Positions 1-7,500 of a DNA stretch of 8,903 bases are shown here, piece by piece. Within the stretch, counting starts at the first letter, position 1. Each line of letters opens with the position of its first letter. The position numbers were made by a program, and so were the translations under genes. The stretch comes from an uncultured Holophagaceae bacterium. GTDB taxonomy: Bacteria > Acidobacteriota > Holophagae > Holophagales > Holophagaceae. Where the stretch lies: positions 1-8,903 of the forward strand of contig CAITBU010000207.1 in the NCBI GenBank assembly GCA_903890595.1, written 5' to 3'. The notes under the pieces were generated by a model. The model worked only from the letters and a program-made list of their open reading frames with translations. It was not told the origin of the DNA and searched no databases.

Positions 1-61
1 GGGTGATGAGGCGGGTGTACTGGCTGCCGAAATCGATGATGGCAATGCGTTCGTGGTGCAT
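1..61 (-). CDS. guaA: GMP synthase (glutamine-hydrolysing), N-terminal fragment
   Basis: Partial gene: only the first 20 codons lie in the window and the rest runs off the left edge. The visible peptide starts MHHERIAIIDFGSQYTRLIT. The IAIIDFGSQYT stretch is the first beta strand and loop of the class I glutamine amidotransferase domain of GuaA, whose family pattern is I-x-I-L/I-D-F-G-S-Q-Y-T-x-L-I. GuaA uses glutamine and ATP to convert XMP to GMP in the cytoplasm, the last step of guanine nucleotide synthesis. The ATG at 61 is chosen because the family starts only a few residues before this motif. Just upstream on the coding strand is a run of five G, then five C, then ATG, so the G run may act as the ribosome-binding site. 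The gene follows glyS on the same strand after 99 bases. Identification rests on the motif alone; the catalytic Cys/His/Glu triad and ATP-pyrophosphatase domain lie outside. Confidence 0.88.
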   Translation of the reverse strand, partial: MHHERIAIIDFGSQYTRLIT

Positions 62-72
62 GGGGGCCCCCA
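61..72. repeat. Perfect 12-base palindrome at the guaA start
   Basis: TGGGGGCCCCCA reads the same on both strands and ends on the first base of the guaA start codon. On the guaA strand the order is five G, five C, ATG, so the only Shine-Dalgarno-like purine run is directly followed by its complement. A small GGG/CCC hairpin with a four-base loop is possible in the RNA. Any effect on translation is inference. Confidence 0.6.
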
Positions 73-73
73 A

Positions 74-150
74 GAAAAAGCTACACCGCCAAGTCGCCAA
101 GGCCGCCAAGAAAGATAGGCAACAGCAGTATTCCTTGGCGCCTTGGCGGT
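74..150 (-). terminator. glyS: Possible hairpin terminator or attenuator after glyS
   Basis: Read leftward from the glyS stop, the CGCCAAG inverted repeat would form an 18-pair stem with one mismatch in the RNA. Five bases later comes a five-U run (positions 75-79 on the other strand). This order is that of an intrinsic terminator. However, the loop is 30 bases, the U run is short and interrupted by C, and a same-strand gene (guaA) begins 13 bases beyond it. It may instead attenuate, or act only as a processing hairpin. Low confidence as a functional terminator. Confidence 0.35.
85..150. repeat. Long inverted repeat of CGCCAAG units between glyS and guaA
   Basis: The left arm at 85-102 (ACCGCCAAGTCGCCAAGG) and right arm at 133-150 (CCTTGGCGCCTTGGCGGT) are complementary over 18 bases with a single mismatch, around a 30-base spacer. 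The left side carries CGCCAAG at 87, 95 and 104. The right side carries the complement CTTGGCG at 134 and 142, so the units recur every 8-9 bases. I have the impression that CGCCAAG-type intergenic repeats are scattered through many environmental bacterial genomes; that is recollection, not a search. The element fills most of the glyS-guaA gap. It could be a dispersed REP-like element, an mRNA-stabilising hairpin, or part of a terminator. Confidence 0.75.
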
Positions 151-160
151 CTTCAGTTGA

Positions 161-2236
161 TCACTGCCAAAGGCTGAAGTCGGCTACCCGCAGGAAGGCC
201 TGGCGCAGCCGATGGAGGAGGCTGAGGCGGGCGGCGCGGAGGGCCGGGTCCTCGCACTTCACCATCACGGCCCCGAAGAAAGCTTCGAGAGGTTGGGCCA
301 GGTCCGCCAGCACGCCCAGCAGGGCCGCCTGATCGGTGGTTGCCTCCAGCCGCTGAAGCTGACCAGCCAGCTCTTTCTCCTCGCCCTGCACCAGCAGGGC
401 GCCATCGAAATTCCCGGAGGGAATTTCGTCCTTCAGGATGTTGCCAATCCGCTTGGCGCTCTGGGCCAGGGAGGCAAAGCGAGGGTCGTCGGCAAAGCCG
501 GACATGGCCTCGCAGCGGGCCTTCAGATCTGCCAGGTCCTCCCACCCTGCCGCCAGGGCAGAGCGGCGGACCGAACCCGCATAGCCAGCCAGCTCCAGCT
601 GATAGGCCACGCGATCCTTGAAGAAGGCCAGCAGGGCCTCGGTGGTCTCGGCGGCGGGCTTGGTGGCCTTGGGGCCGACGATGCCCAGCACCACGCCGCA
701 GAGGTCACGGGGGGTGAGCGCCCAGCCCCGCTCCCAGAGGATGCGCACCAGGCCCTGCCCCGCCCGGCGCAAGGCCAGCGGATCCTTGGAGCCGCTGGGG
801 ATGATGCCCACGGCGAAGCAGCCACCCACGGTGTCCAGCTTGTCGCAGAGGGACAGCAGGCAGCCCAGAGCCGTGGCCGGCAGGGCGTCATCGGCGCCGG
901 CAGGACGGTAGTGTTCCTTCACTGCCATCCAGACCTCTTCGTGCGAGCCCTCGTGGCGGAGGTACTCGCCGCCCATGATGCCCTGCAGCTCCGGGAACTC
1001 GCCGACCATCAGGGTGCGCAGGTCGCACTTGGCCATGCGGGCGGCCTCGAGAGCCCGCTCGATGTGGGCCTCGTCCAGGGAGAGGCGCTTGGCCAGGGCC
1101 TTGGTGATGGCCACCACCCGCCCCGTCTTGTCGTGGTAGCTCCCCAAATCCTTTTGGAATGTGAGCGCCTGCAGTTTTTCCATCCGGACCGAAAGCGCCA
1201 GCTTGCGGTCTTCCGCAAAGAAGAACCGGGCGTCATAGAGCCGGGCCTTGAGCACCCACTCGTTGCCAGCCTTCACGAACCCCGCGGGGTCATCGGTACG
1301 GTTGGCAGCGGTGAGGAAGCAGGGCAGCAGATCCGTGCCGTCCAGCTTCTCGATGCAGAAGCTCTTCTGGTGCTCGCGGAGGCTGGTGACCAGCACCTCT
1401 TTGGGCAGCTCCAGGAACGCCGCCGGAAACTCGCCGCAGACGATCTTCGGGAACTCCACGATCTCGGCCAGGGTGTCCAGCAGCTCCGCGTCAGCCACCA
1501 CGCGGCCCCCCACGCCAGCGGCCAGGGTGTCCAGCTGCTCGGCGATGCGGGCGCGCCGCACGTCCACGCTGACCACCACACCGGCGGCCTCCAGGGCGGC
1601 CTCGTAGGCGGCGGGCTCCGACACCACCACCGGCTCAGGCTGGGCGCGGTGGAAGAGGCGGTGGCCCCAGGTGGTGTTGGCGGCGGTGACGCCGTCCACG
1701 GTGATGGGTACGACCTGGTTCCCCAGGAGGCAGAGGATGCTGCGGATGGGACGCACGAACTCGAACTCCGAGTTGCCCCAGCGCATGGCCTTGGGCACGT
1801 GCAGCCCGGCGATGAGCCCCGGCAGGGCCTCCTGCAGCAGGTCCACGGTGGGACGGCCCACCTTCGTGACGGTCACCACGGCGCAGGGTTCCTTCTTGCC
1901 CGCCGGCTGCTCGAAGCGCACAGCAGCGAAGGGCAGGCCCCACTTCTCGGCGAACTTCAGGCCCTGGATCGTGGGCTGTCCATCCGCATCCACGCACATG
2001 CGCTGGGGTGGGCCCACCTGGGTCTCGGTCTGGTCCGCCTGGGCCAGAGGCAGGCTGGCGGCGCGCCAGGCCAGCTTGCGCGGCGAGTAGAACACTTCGA
2101 GGCCGGTGAGTTCCAGGCTCTGGCCAGCGGCCCAGGCCGTGATTGCAGTGCTGAGGTCGGCAGTCAATGGCTTGAGGAAACGGGCCGGGATCTCCTCACA
2201 GTGCAGCTCCAGCAGGAAGGGCTTGGCGGCGCTCAT
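161..2236 (-). CDS. glyS: Glycyl-tRNA synthetase beta subunit
   Basis: This encodes 691 residues, the usual size for the tRNA-binding subunit of the bacterial alpha2beta2 glycyl-tRNA synthetase. The enzyme charges tRNA-Gly with glycine at the expense of ATP in the cytoplasm. Visible family signatures include the N-terminal LLELHCEEIPARF (8-20), SPRKLAWRA (51-59), KAMRWG (149-154), FVRPIRSI (160-167), ARLYDARFFFAEDR (331-344) and CDLRTLMVGEFPELQGIMG (404-422). GSKDPLALRRA (482-492) and the very typical C-terminus AFLRVADFSLWQ (680-691) complete the set. The C-terminal region corresponds to the DALR-type anticodon-binding domain. The ATG at 2236 overlaps the glyQ stop in an ATGA (2233-2236), and a purine run (GGGAAGGGGGG) lies just upstream, so start and translational coupling are well supported. 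No frameshift or missing segment is seen. A 695-codon open frame lies antisense to it and is a GC-rich shadow. Confidence 0.97.
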   Translation of the reverse strand: MSAAKPFLLELHCEEIPARFLKPLTADLSTAITAWAAGQSLELTGLEVFYSPRKLAWRAASLPLAQADQTETQVGPPQRMCVDADGQPTIQGLKFAEKWGLPFAAVRFEQPAGKKEPCAVVTVTKVGRPTVDLLQEALPGLIAGLHVPKAMRWGNSEFEFVRPIRSILCLLGNQVVPITVDGVTAANTTWGHRLFHRAQPEPVVVSEPAAYEAALEAAGVVVSVDVRRARIAEQLDTLAAGVGGRVVADAELLDTLAEIVEFPKIVCGEFPAAFLELPKEVLVTSLREHQKSFCIEKLDGTDLLPCFLTAANRTDDPAGFVKAGNEWVLKARLYDARFFFAEDRKLALSVRMEKLQALTFQKDLGSYHDKTGRVVAITKALAKRLSLDEAHIERALEAARMAKCDLRTLMVGEFPELQGIMGGEYLRHEGSHEEVWMAVKEHYRPAGADDALPATALGCLLSLCDKLDTVGGCFAVGIIPSGSKDPLALRRAGQGLVRILWERGWALTPRDLCGVVLGIVGPKATKPAAETTEALLAFFKDRVAYQLELAGYAGSVRRSALAAGWEDLADLKARCEAMSGFADDPRFASLAQSAKRIGNILKDEIPSGNFDGALLVQGEEKELAGQLQRLEATTDQAALLGVLADLAQPLEAFFGAVMVKCEDPALRAARLSLLHRLRQAFLRVADFSLWQ

Positions 2237-3147
2237 AGGGCACCCCCCTTCCCGGCGGCGGCGATGGTAGCGGCGCTGGTCTCCTGGTGTTCCAGGTAGG
2301 CCTTGGCGCAGCCGCTGGCCAGGTCCCGGACGCGCTTGATGACGGCGGGCCGCTCCGTGGTGCTCACGGCACCGCGGGCATCCAGCACGTTGAAGGTGTG
2401 GCTCATCTTGAGGGCCTGCTCGTAGGCACTAAGGAAGTGGCCGTGGTCCGTGAGGAGGCGCCAGCCCTCCTTCTCGAAGGACGCAAAGAGGGTGCGGTGC
2501 AGGTCCAGGTCCGCGTGCTCGAAGCTGTAGGCGGAGAGCTCGAACTCCTCGCGCTGGCGCATCTCGCCATAGGTGACAGGGAAGACGCCATCATCGGTCT
2601 TCACCTCGCCGTGGATCAGATCGAAGATGTTGTCGTAGCCGCCCAGGAACATGCAGATGCGCTCGATGCCGTAGGTCAGCTCGGCGCTCACGGGCCGGCA
2701 GTCCTGGCCGCCCACCTGCTGGAAGTAGGTGAACTGGCTGATCTCCATGCCATCCAACACCACCTGCCAGCCCACCCCCCAGGCGCCCAGAGAGGGGGAC
2801 TCCCAGTTGTCCTCTTCGAAGCGGAGGTCGTGCTTGGAGAAGTCGATGCCCAGGGCCTCCAGGCTCTCGATGTAGAGGTCCTGCACCTTGGCGGGGCTGG
2901 GCTTGAGGATCACCTGGAACTGGAGGTGCTTGTAGACCCGGAAGGGGTTCTCGCCGTAGCGACCATCCGCCGGGCGCCGGGAGGGCTCCACGTAGGCCAC
3001 ATTCCAAGGCTTGGCCCCCAGGGCGCCGAAGAAGGTCAGCGGATTCATGGTGCCCGCACCCTTCTCGATGTCGTAGGGCTGCCCGATCAGGCAGCCTCGG
3101 TCGGCCCAGAAGCGCTGGAGGCGAAGGATCAGTTCCTGGATGTGCAT
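2233..3147 (-). CDS. glyQ: Glycyl-tRNA synthetase alpha subunit
   Basis: This encodes 304 residues, the normal length for the catalytic class II subunit that activates glycine with ATP. It works only in complex with GlyS. Diagnostic stretches are QPYDIEKGAGTMNP (23-36), AYVEPSRRPADGRYGENP (51-68, class II motif 2 region), QFQVILKPSP (76-85) and EEDNWESPSLGAWGVGWQV (111-129). GMEISQFTYFQQVGG (133-147) and ELTYGIER (156-163, motif 3 with the conserved Arg) complete the set. The frame stays open 44 codons further upstream, to 3279. I choose ATG 3147 because homology begins at MHIQELILRLQRFW, and the upstream stretch would run through the promoter and into the divergent gene. The ribosome-binding site is weak (GGCGAG). 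The stop overlaps the glyS start by four bases. It is the first gene of the leftward glyQ-glyS operon. Confidence 0.97.
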   Translation of the reverse strand: MHIQELILRLQRFWADRGCLIGQPYDIEKGAGTMNPLTFFGALGAKPWNVAYVEPSRRPADGRYGENPFRVYKHLQFQVILKPSPAKVQDLYIESLEALGIDFSKHDLRFEEDNWESPSLGAWGVGWQVVLDGMEISQFTYFQQVGGQDCRPVSAELTYGIERICMFLGGYDNIFDLIHGEVKTDDGVFPVTYGEMRQREEFELSAYSFEHADLDLHRTLFASFEKEGWRLLTDHGHFLSAYEQALKMSHTFNVLDARGAVSTTERPAVIKRVRDLASGCAKAYLEHQETSAATIAAAGKGGAL

Positions 3148-3167
3148 GGAGGCTCGCCAAAACGAGT

Positions 3168-3196
3168 ATTTTAGCCTGTTTCCACTACTTTGGTAA
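3168..3196 (-). promoter_or_regulatory. glyQ: Sigma-70-type promoter for glyQS
   Basis: On the leftward strand TTACCA (3196-3191) is followed after exactly 17 bases by TAAAAT (3173-3168), matching four of six and five of six consensus positions. Transcription would begin near 3158-3163, leaving a leader of only about 11-16 bases before the glyQ ATG. That leaves no room for a T-box or other leader regulator. It lies in the AT-rich 58-base gap between glyQ and the divergent acetyltransferase gene. Confidence 0.55.
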
Positions 3197-3199
3197 CCT
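3194..3199 (+). promoter_or_regulatory. Possible -10 element for a leaderless acetyltransferase mRNA
   Basis: TAACCT fits the TAnnnT pattern of a -10 box and ends seven bases before the A of the acetyltransferase ATG at 3206, so transcription could begin on the start codon itself. A poor -35 (TTAGCC, 3171-3176) sits 17 bases upstream, inside the opposing glyQ promoter. The weak TAGG at 3201-3204 is the only ribosome-binding-like sequence. Speculative. Confidence 0.25.
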
Positions 3200-3205
3200 C
3201 TAGGC

Positions 3206-3739
3206 ATGCTGATCCGCCGTGCCCTGCCCGCCGATGCCGACGCCCTCGCCACCCTGGCCGAGCGCCTCTGGCGCAGCACCTACGCCGACCTGATCCCGGC
3301 TCCGGACCTGGAGGCCCACCTGGCGGAGGCCTTCGGCCCACCCCAACAGGCGGCGGAGCTGGCCCATGCGGACTGCCGTACGTTGCTGCTGGAAGGCGGC
3401 GGCAACCTCCTGGGCTATGCGCTGCTGCACGCCCACGGCCCCGTGCCTGGCACCTCGACCACGCTCTTTTCGAAGCCCCTGGAGATCGCCCGCTTCTACC
3501 TCGACCCGACCGTACACGGCACCGGCGCCGCCCGGGAGCTCATGGAGGCGATCTTTGCAGAGGCCGCCACCGCCGGTCACGATGGCGTCTGGCTGCAGGT
3601 CTGGGAGCACAATCCCCGCGCCCGCCGGTTCTACACCAAGGTCGGCTTCACGCCCGTGGGCACCACCGTCTTCCAGGTTGGCACCCGGGAGTACCACGAC
3701 CTCGTCCTGGTCTGCGGGGTGGAGATCCCCTTCGTCTAG
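3206..3739 (+). CDS. GNAT-family N-acetyltransferase
   Basis: This encodes a 177-residue single-domain protein of typical GNAT length. It would transfer an acetyl group from acetyl-CoA to an amine; the substrate cannot be told from the sequence. The N-terminus MLIRRALPADADALATLAE is the usual first strand and helix of the fold. Motif A spans about 93-113 (EIARFYLDPTVHGTGAARE), where HGTGAA matches the Q/R-x-x-G-x-G/A pyrophosphate-binding loop, though with His in place of the usual Gln/Arg. Motif B is VWLQVWEHNPRARRFYTKVGF (about 128-148), including the N-P-x-A-x-x-F-Y-x-K-x-G-F pattern near the acetyl-CoA site. No signal peptide or membrane segment is seen, so it is cytoplasmic. It is divergent from glyQ, with the start only 58 bases away, and probably cotranscribed with the YciI-like gene 53 bases downstream. 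Confidence 0.9.
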   Translation: MLIRRALPADADALATLAERLWRSTYADLIPAPDLEAHLAEAFGPPQQAAELAHADCRTLLLEGGGNLLGYALLHAHGPVPGTSTTLFSKPLEIARFYLDPTVHGTGAARELMEAIFAEAATAGHDGVWLQVWEHNPRARRFYTKVGFTPVGTTVFQVGTREYHDLVLVCGVEIPFV

Positions 3740-3792
3740 GGCTTCTCAGCGCAGGCCATTCATGTTCACCTGGGACCTTTCCCGGAGCCCCC

Positions 3793-4086
3793 ATGTACGC
3801 CCTGATGCTGGTTCGCTATCGCCGCCCCCTGCCTGAGATCGAGGCCATCACCGAGGCGCACCGGGCCTACCTGCGCGGCCTCAAGGAGCAGGGCCTCCTG
3901 CTGGCCGCCGGCCCCCTGGATCCCCGCACCGGGGGCATGTTCCTGCTGCGGGTGCAGGATGCGAATCCCCTGGCAGACCTGGATGCCGTCCGCGACGGCG
4001 ACCCCTTCTACCAGGCTGGCCTCGCCACCTACGAGCCCCTGGTGTGGAACGTGGTGACGGGCAGGGACGCGCTGGACCAGCTCTAA
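3793..4086 (+). CDS. YciI-like (YCII-related domain) small protein
   Basis: This encodes 97 residues, the standard size of stand-alone YCII-domain proteins, which adopt a ferredoxin-like dimeric fold. Family hallmarks are EAHRAYLRGLKEQGLLLAAGP (21-41), with the conserved His23 and the G-P turn, and RDGDPFYQAGLATYEPLVWNV (67-87), with the Asp70-Pro-Phe motif. The His/Asp pair is proposed to be catalytic in the family, but the reaction is mostly unknown, so no function is assigned. The ATG at 3793 is chosen because GGAG (3784-3787) lies five bases upstream and homology begins at residue 1. The same frame is open further upstream, but that part lies out of frame inside the acetyltransferase gene. 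The stop codon overlaps the stop of the convergent receiver gene by four bases. Confidence 0.88.
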   Translation: MYALMLVRYRRPLPEIEAITEAHRAYLRGLKEQGLLLAAGPLDPRTGGMFLLRVQDANPLADLDAVRDGDPFYQAGLATYEPLVWNVVTGRDALDQL

Positions 4087-4442
4087 AGCAGGGCCTTCAG
4101 CGCCGTCAGCAGCTCCTCGGTGTGGAGCGGCTTGTGGATGATCAGGCTCACCTCGCCGGAGCCAAGGGCCGCCTCCAGGCCCGGGTCGTGGTCGGCGGTT
4201 AGAAGAATCACCGGCAGGCCCGGCTTGGCGCTGCGGGCCTGCCGGGCGAGGGTCAGGCCATCACAGATGGGCATGAGGTAGTCCGTGATAAGCAGGTCCG
4301 GATCCAGCTCCTGGACCTTGGCAGGGATGCCCTCCGCCGGCCCCTCCTCCCAGGCGTGGACCTCGTGCCCCTGCTGCTCGAGAAACTGGCTGAGCAGGTG
4401 ACGCATCATCGCGCTGTCGTCAACCACTGCGATCCTGGCCAT
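4083..4442 (-). CDS. Single-domain response regulator (CheY-like receiver)
   Basis: This encodes 119 residues forming one receiver domain with no output domain. The acidic pocket is Asp8-Asp9, the phosphoacceptor is Asp54 in LLITDYLMP, the switch Thr is Thr82 in VILLTAD, and the conserved Lys is Lys104 in HKP. All residues needed for phosphotransfer are therefore present. A GGAG ribosome-binding site lies seven bases before the ATG. The gene follows the large hybrid kinase on the same strand after 58 bases with no terminator visible between them, so the two are probably cotranscribed and this is the likely diffusible receiver of that kinase. It could act as a phosphate shuttle or sink, or regulate a partner by binding; the sequence does not decide. 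It is not identifiable as chemotaxis CheY, since no chemotaxis genes are nearby. Confidence 0.92.
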   Translation of the reverse strand: MARIAVVDDSAMMRHLLSQFLEQQGHEVHAWEEGPAEGIPAKVQELDPDLLITDYLMPICDGLTLARQARSAKPGLPVILLTADHDPGLEAALGSGEVSLIIHKPLHTEELLTALKALL

Positions 4443-4500
4443 GCCGGGTCTCCAGATCCTTTTTCGGTTCCGGCGAAGAGCGGCATGAATCAGGGGATTA

Positions 4501-7500
4501 TCAGGGGTCTCCGGCCACGGTCAGGGGGAACCGGAGAGTGCTGATTTTATGCTGGAACTCCTTGAGGCTGAAAGGCTTTCGTAGACTGAAGACCTCTGAC
4601 CTACCCTCCATCAGGGGAGCCACCTCATGGTCACTGAAACCGGTGGCCAGGATCACCTGTAAACCTGGACGAAGTTCGAGAATGCGCGGCAGGACCTCCG
4701 CCCCGCTCATGCCGGGCATGTTCATGTCGAGGACCACCAGGTCCAGGGGCTCGCCCGTCTCCAGGATCCGCAGAGCAGAGAGGCCACCGGCAGCGGCGAG
4801 GACGCGGTGTCCGAGCAGCTCCAGCATGGGGGGCACAGCCTCGCGGATGAGGTCGTCATCGTCCACCAGCAGGATTCTCAGGGGCTGCTGAACCTCCTGG
4901 GAAACCGCCGGGGCAGCCGACCGGGGAGCGGAAAGGGTGACGCGCTCCGCCGGGAAGCGCAGCACGACTTCCGTACCCTGCCCCTTCAGGCTGTGCAGCT
5001 CAAGCTCTCCCTCGTGGGCCTTCATGGTGCCGTAGACCATGGCCAGCCCCAGACCCGTGCCCTTGCCCTGGGGCTTGGTGGTGAAGAAGGGCTCCATGGC
5101 CTTCGCCATGACCTCGGGGGGCATGCCTTCGCCGGTGTCCCGCACCCGCAGGGAGACCCCACCATCCGCATCGGCCGAGGTGAGGATGTGGATGACCCCG
5201 CCCTCGGGCATGGCGTCCATGGCGTTCACACAGAGGTTCATGAGGGCGTGGCTGAGGGCGCCACCGTCACCCCGCACCGTACCCAGGTCTTCCTCCAGGT
5301 CCATCTGGAGGTGGACCCGCTGCAGCATGGTGTGGCCCAGCAGGTGGCTCATCTCCCGCACCAGGTCGTTGAGGTCGATGGCGCGCTCCTCCTGCAGGTC
5401 CTTCCGGGCGAAGTAGAGCAGGCTCTTCACCACCCCCCGGCCCCGCATGCAGGCGCTGATGATGGTGTCGAGGTTCTTGGACTCCCGGGAGAAGGGATCA
5501 GCCAGCTCCCGCAGGCTGGAGGCCAGGCTCAGGATGGCACCCAGCACATTGTTCATGTCGTGGGCCACTCCACCGGCCAGGCTCCCCAGGCTCTCCAGCT
5601 TCTGAGCCTGGTGCAGCTGGGACTGGAGGCGCTTCCGCTCCTCCTCCCCATCCCGGCGCTCGGTGATGTCCTGCATGATGCCCACCAGCGAGAGGGGGGC
5701 GCCAGCCTCGTTCCGCAGGACCTCGCCCCGCCCCTGGAGCCAGCGCAGAGCGCCGTCGGAGGGGCGGCAGATGGGGTACTCCAGCTCGAAGCGGTCACTG
5801 CCGGCAAAGGCGGCGCGCACCTGGGCGGCCACCCCGCTGCGCAGGTCCGCAGGCACCAGCAGCATCCACCCCTTCAGGGTCCTTGGGTGCCGGGTGTCGG
5901 TGCCAAAGAGGCGATCCAGGGAGGTGCTGCCATGCCAGCGGTTCTGTCGGATGTCCCAGGTAAAGGTGCCGATGCCACCGGCATCCTGGGCCTCCTTCAG
6001 GAACTGTTCGCTCTCCCGCAGGGCTTCCTCGGCCTCTCGACGCTGGGCCTGCTCGGCCAGATGATCCAGGGCGAAGGAGATGTCTCGGGCCGCTTCGTCC
6101 AGGAGGGTCACCTCGTGGTCGCCGAAGATCCCCTTCTCCCGGGCGTAGACCGCCAGGGCACCCTTCACCTGGCCCGCCACCCGGATGGGGAAGGCTGCGG
6201 TAGCCATGAACCCGCTCGCCGCCAGCGCCGACTGCCAGGGCACCACGCCAGGCGCTTCCGCAATGTCGTTCACCACGCAGGGACGGCCCTGGCGGATGGC
6301 GGTCCCCACAGCGCCCTGTCCTCCCGGAGTCGCGTCCGTTCGGACTTCCACGCTGCCCAGCAGATCGTCCTCGTCGCCGAAGCGGGCGGCCACAGTGACC
6401 TGATGGGTAAGGGGCTGTTCCCAACCCACCCAGGCCATGGCGAACCCGCCGGACTGGACCATCACCCTGGAGACCCGGCCGAACAAGTCCTCCGGGGAAT
6501 CGGACCGGGCAATGGCCTGTCCGACCTCGCCCATGGCCGCATAGAGCCGGGTCATCCTCTGGATCTCTCGATTCCGGGCCACCTGCTCGGTGGTGTCCCG
6601 GATGAAAGTGATCACCTGGAGACCGCCCTGGTCTGTCACAGCGCGGGCGCTCACCTCCACCGGGAAGAGGCTCCCATCCCGGCGCTGGTGAATGGTTTCG
6701 AAGCGCACTGCCCCCGTTTCCCTGGCCTGGGCGAACTGAGAGACGCCCAAGCTCTGGGTCTCCGGAGACCGGAGGTCCAGGACATTCATTCCCTTCAGCT
6801 CCTCCGCGCTGTAGCCGTACTGCTCTGCGGCCTGGACATTGGCCTCCAGGATCCGGCCCTCGCCATCCAGCAGCAGGATGATGTCGTTGGCCTCCCGCAT
6901 CAGCCACTCGAAGCGCTGGAGCAGGCCCAGCTGGATGCGCTGGGCGTCCGTCTCCCGGTATCGGAGCACCAGGCCGATGCCCAGCGCCGCACACCCCATG
7001 AGGGCGAACAGGCCGACGGCACCGCCCCAGGCCCGGCTGCGCAGAGGGCCGTAGATCTCGGCCTCATCGACCTTGGCCACCAGCGACCAAGGGGTACCCT
7101 CTACGGGTCGAATCGCAGCCAGCACAGGCTCCTGCCGGTAGTCTAGGCCCGCCACCAGGTCGTGGGGATGGCCTCGAAGGGCCAGGGCCTCGGCTCCCGG
7201 TCGCGCTTGATTCAGCGGGGTGCGAAGGCTCAGAGGTGCGCCGGGACGGTGCCGGAGCTCATTCAGGTAGACCACGTGGTCCCCATCTTGGCGAACCAGC
7301 AGAGTCTCGGCAGTGGTGCTGGAGGTGGGTCTGGACTGGAGCAGGGGGAAGAGGAAGAGGCGGGGGTCCACCACCAGGAGCAAGACCCCGTAGGGCTGAG
7401 CTTGTCCTTCAGGGCTGGAGAGCAGCGGGATCCAGAGGGTGAGGTGGGCATCGGGCTGGTCCGGGTCCCGATGAAGGTCCATCACCTGCCTGTCCCGGGA

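Noticed and set aside
85..150. CRISPR-like array in the CGCCAAG repeats
   Set aside because: The units are seven bases at 8-9 base spacing in inverted orientation, without unique spacers or repeat length typical of CRISPR, and no cas genes are present.
212..2299. Long rightward open frame (695 codons) antisense to glyS
   Set aside because: It mirrors the GC-rich codon pattern of glyS, is rich in Gly, His, Gln and Leu with no domain motif, and the leftward frame is an unmistakable GlyS.
2287..3174. Rightward open frame (295 codons) antisense to glyQ
   Set aside because: The opposite frame is a full-length GlyQ with its motifs intact; this one has no recognisable content.
3148..3205. T-box or other riboswitch ahead of glyQ
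   Set aside because: The gap is only 58 bases and the predicted leader about 11-16 bases, far too short for a T-box.
3148..3279. 44-codon N-terminal extension of GlyQ
   Set aside because: Homology starts at the ATG at 3147, and the extension would cover the promoter and the start of the divergent gene.
3190..3792. Upstream extension of the YciI-like frame, giving a 298-residue protein
   Set aside because: This part lies out of frame inside the acetyltransferase gene and reads as Pro/Arg-rich shadow; homology and a good ribosome-binding site support the start at 3793.
4443..4500. Terminator between the hybrid kinase and the receiver gene
   Set aside because: Only a weak four-pair dyad is seen and it is followed by A rather than U on the coding strand; cotranscription is more likely.
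4807..7146. Long rightward open frame (779 codons) antisense to the hybrid kinase
   Set aside because: Low-complexity, His/Gly/Gln-rich translation typical of the reverse strand of a GC-rich gene; the kinase frame carries every conserved box over the same bases.
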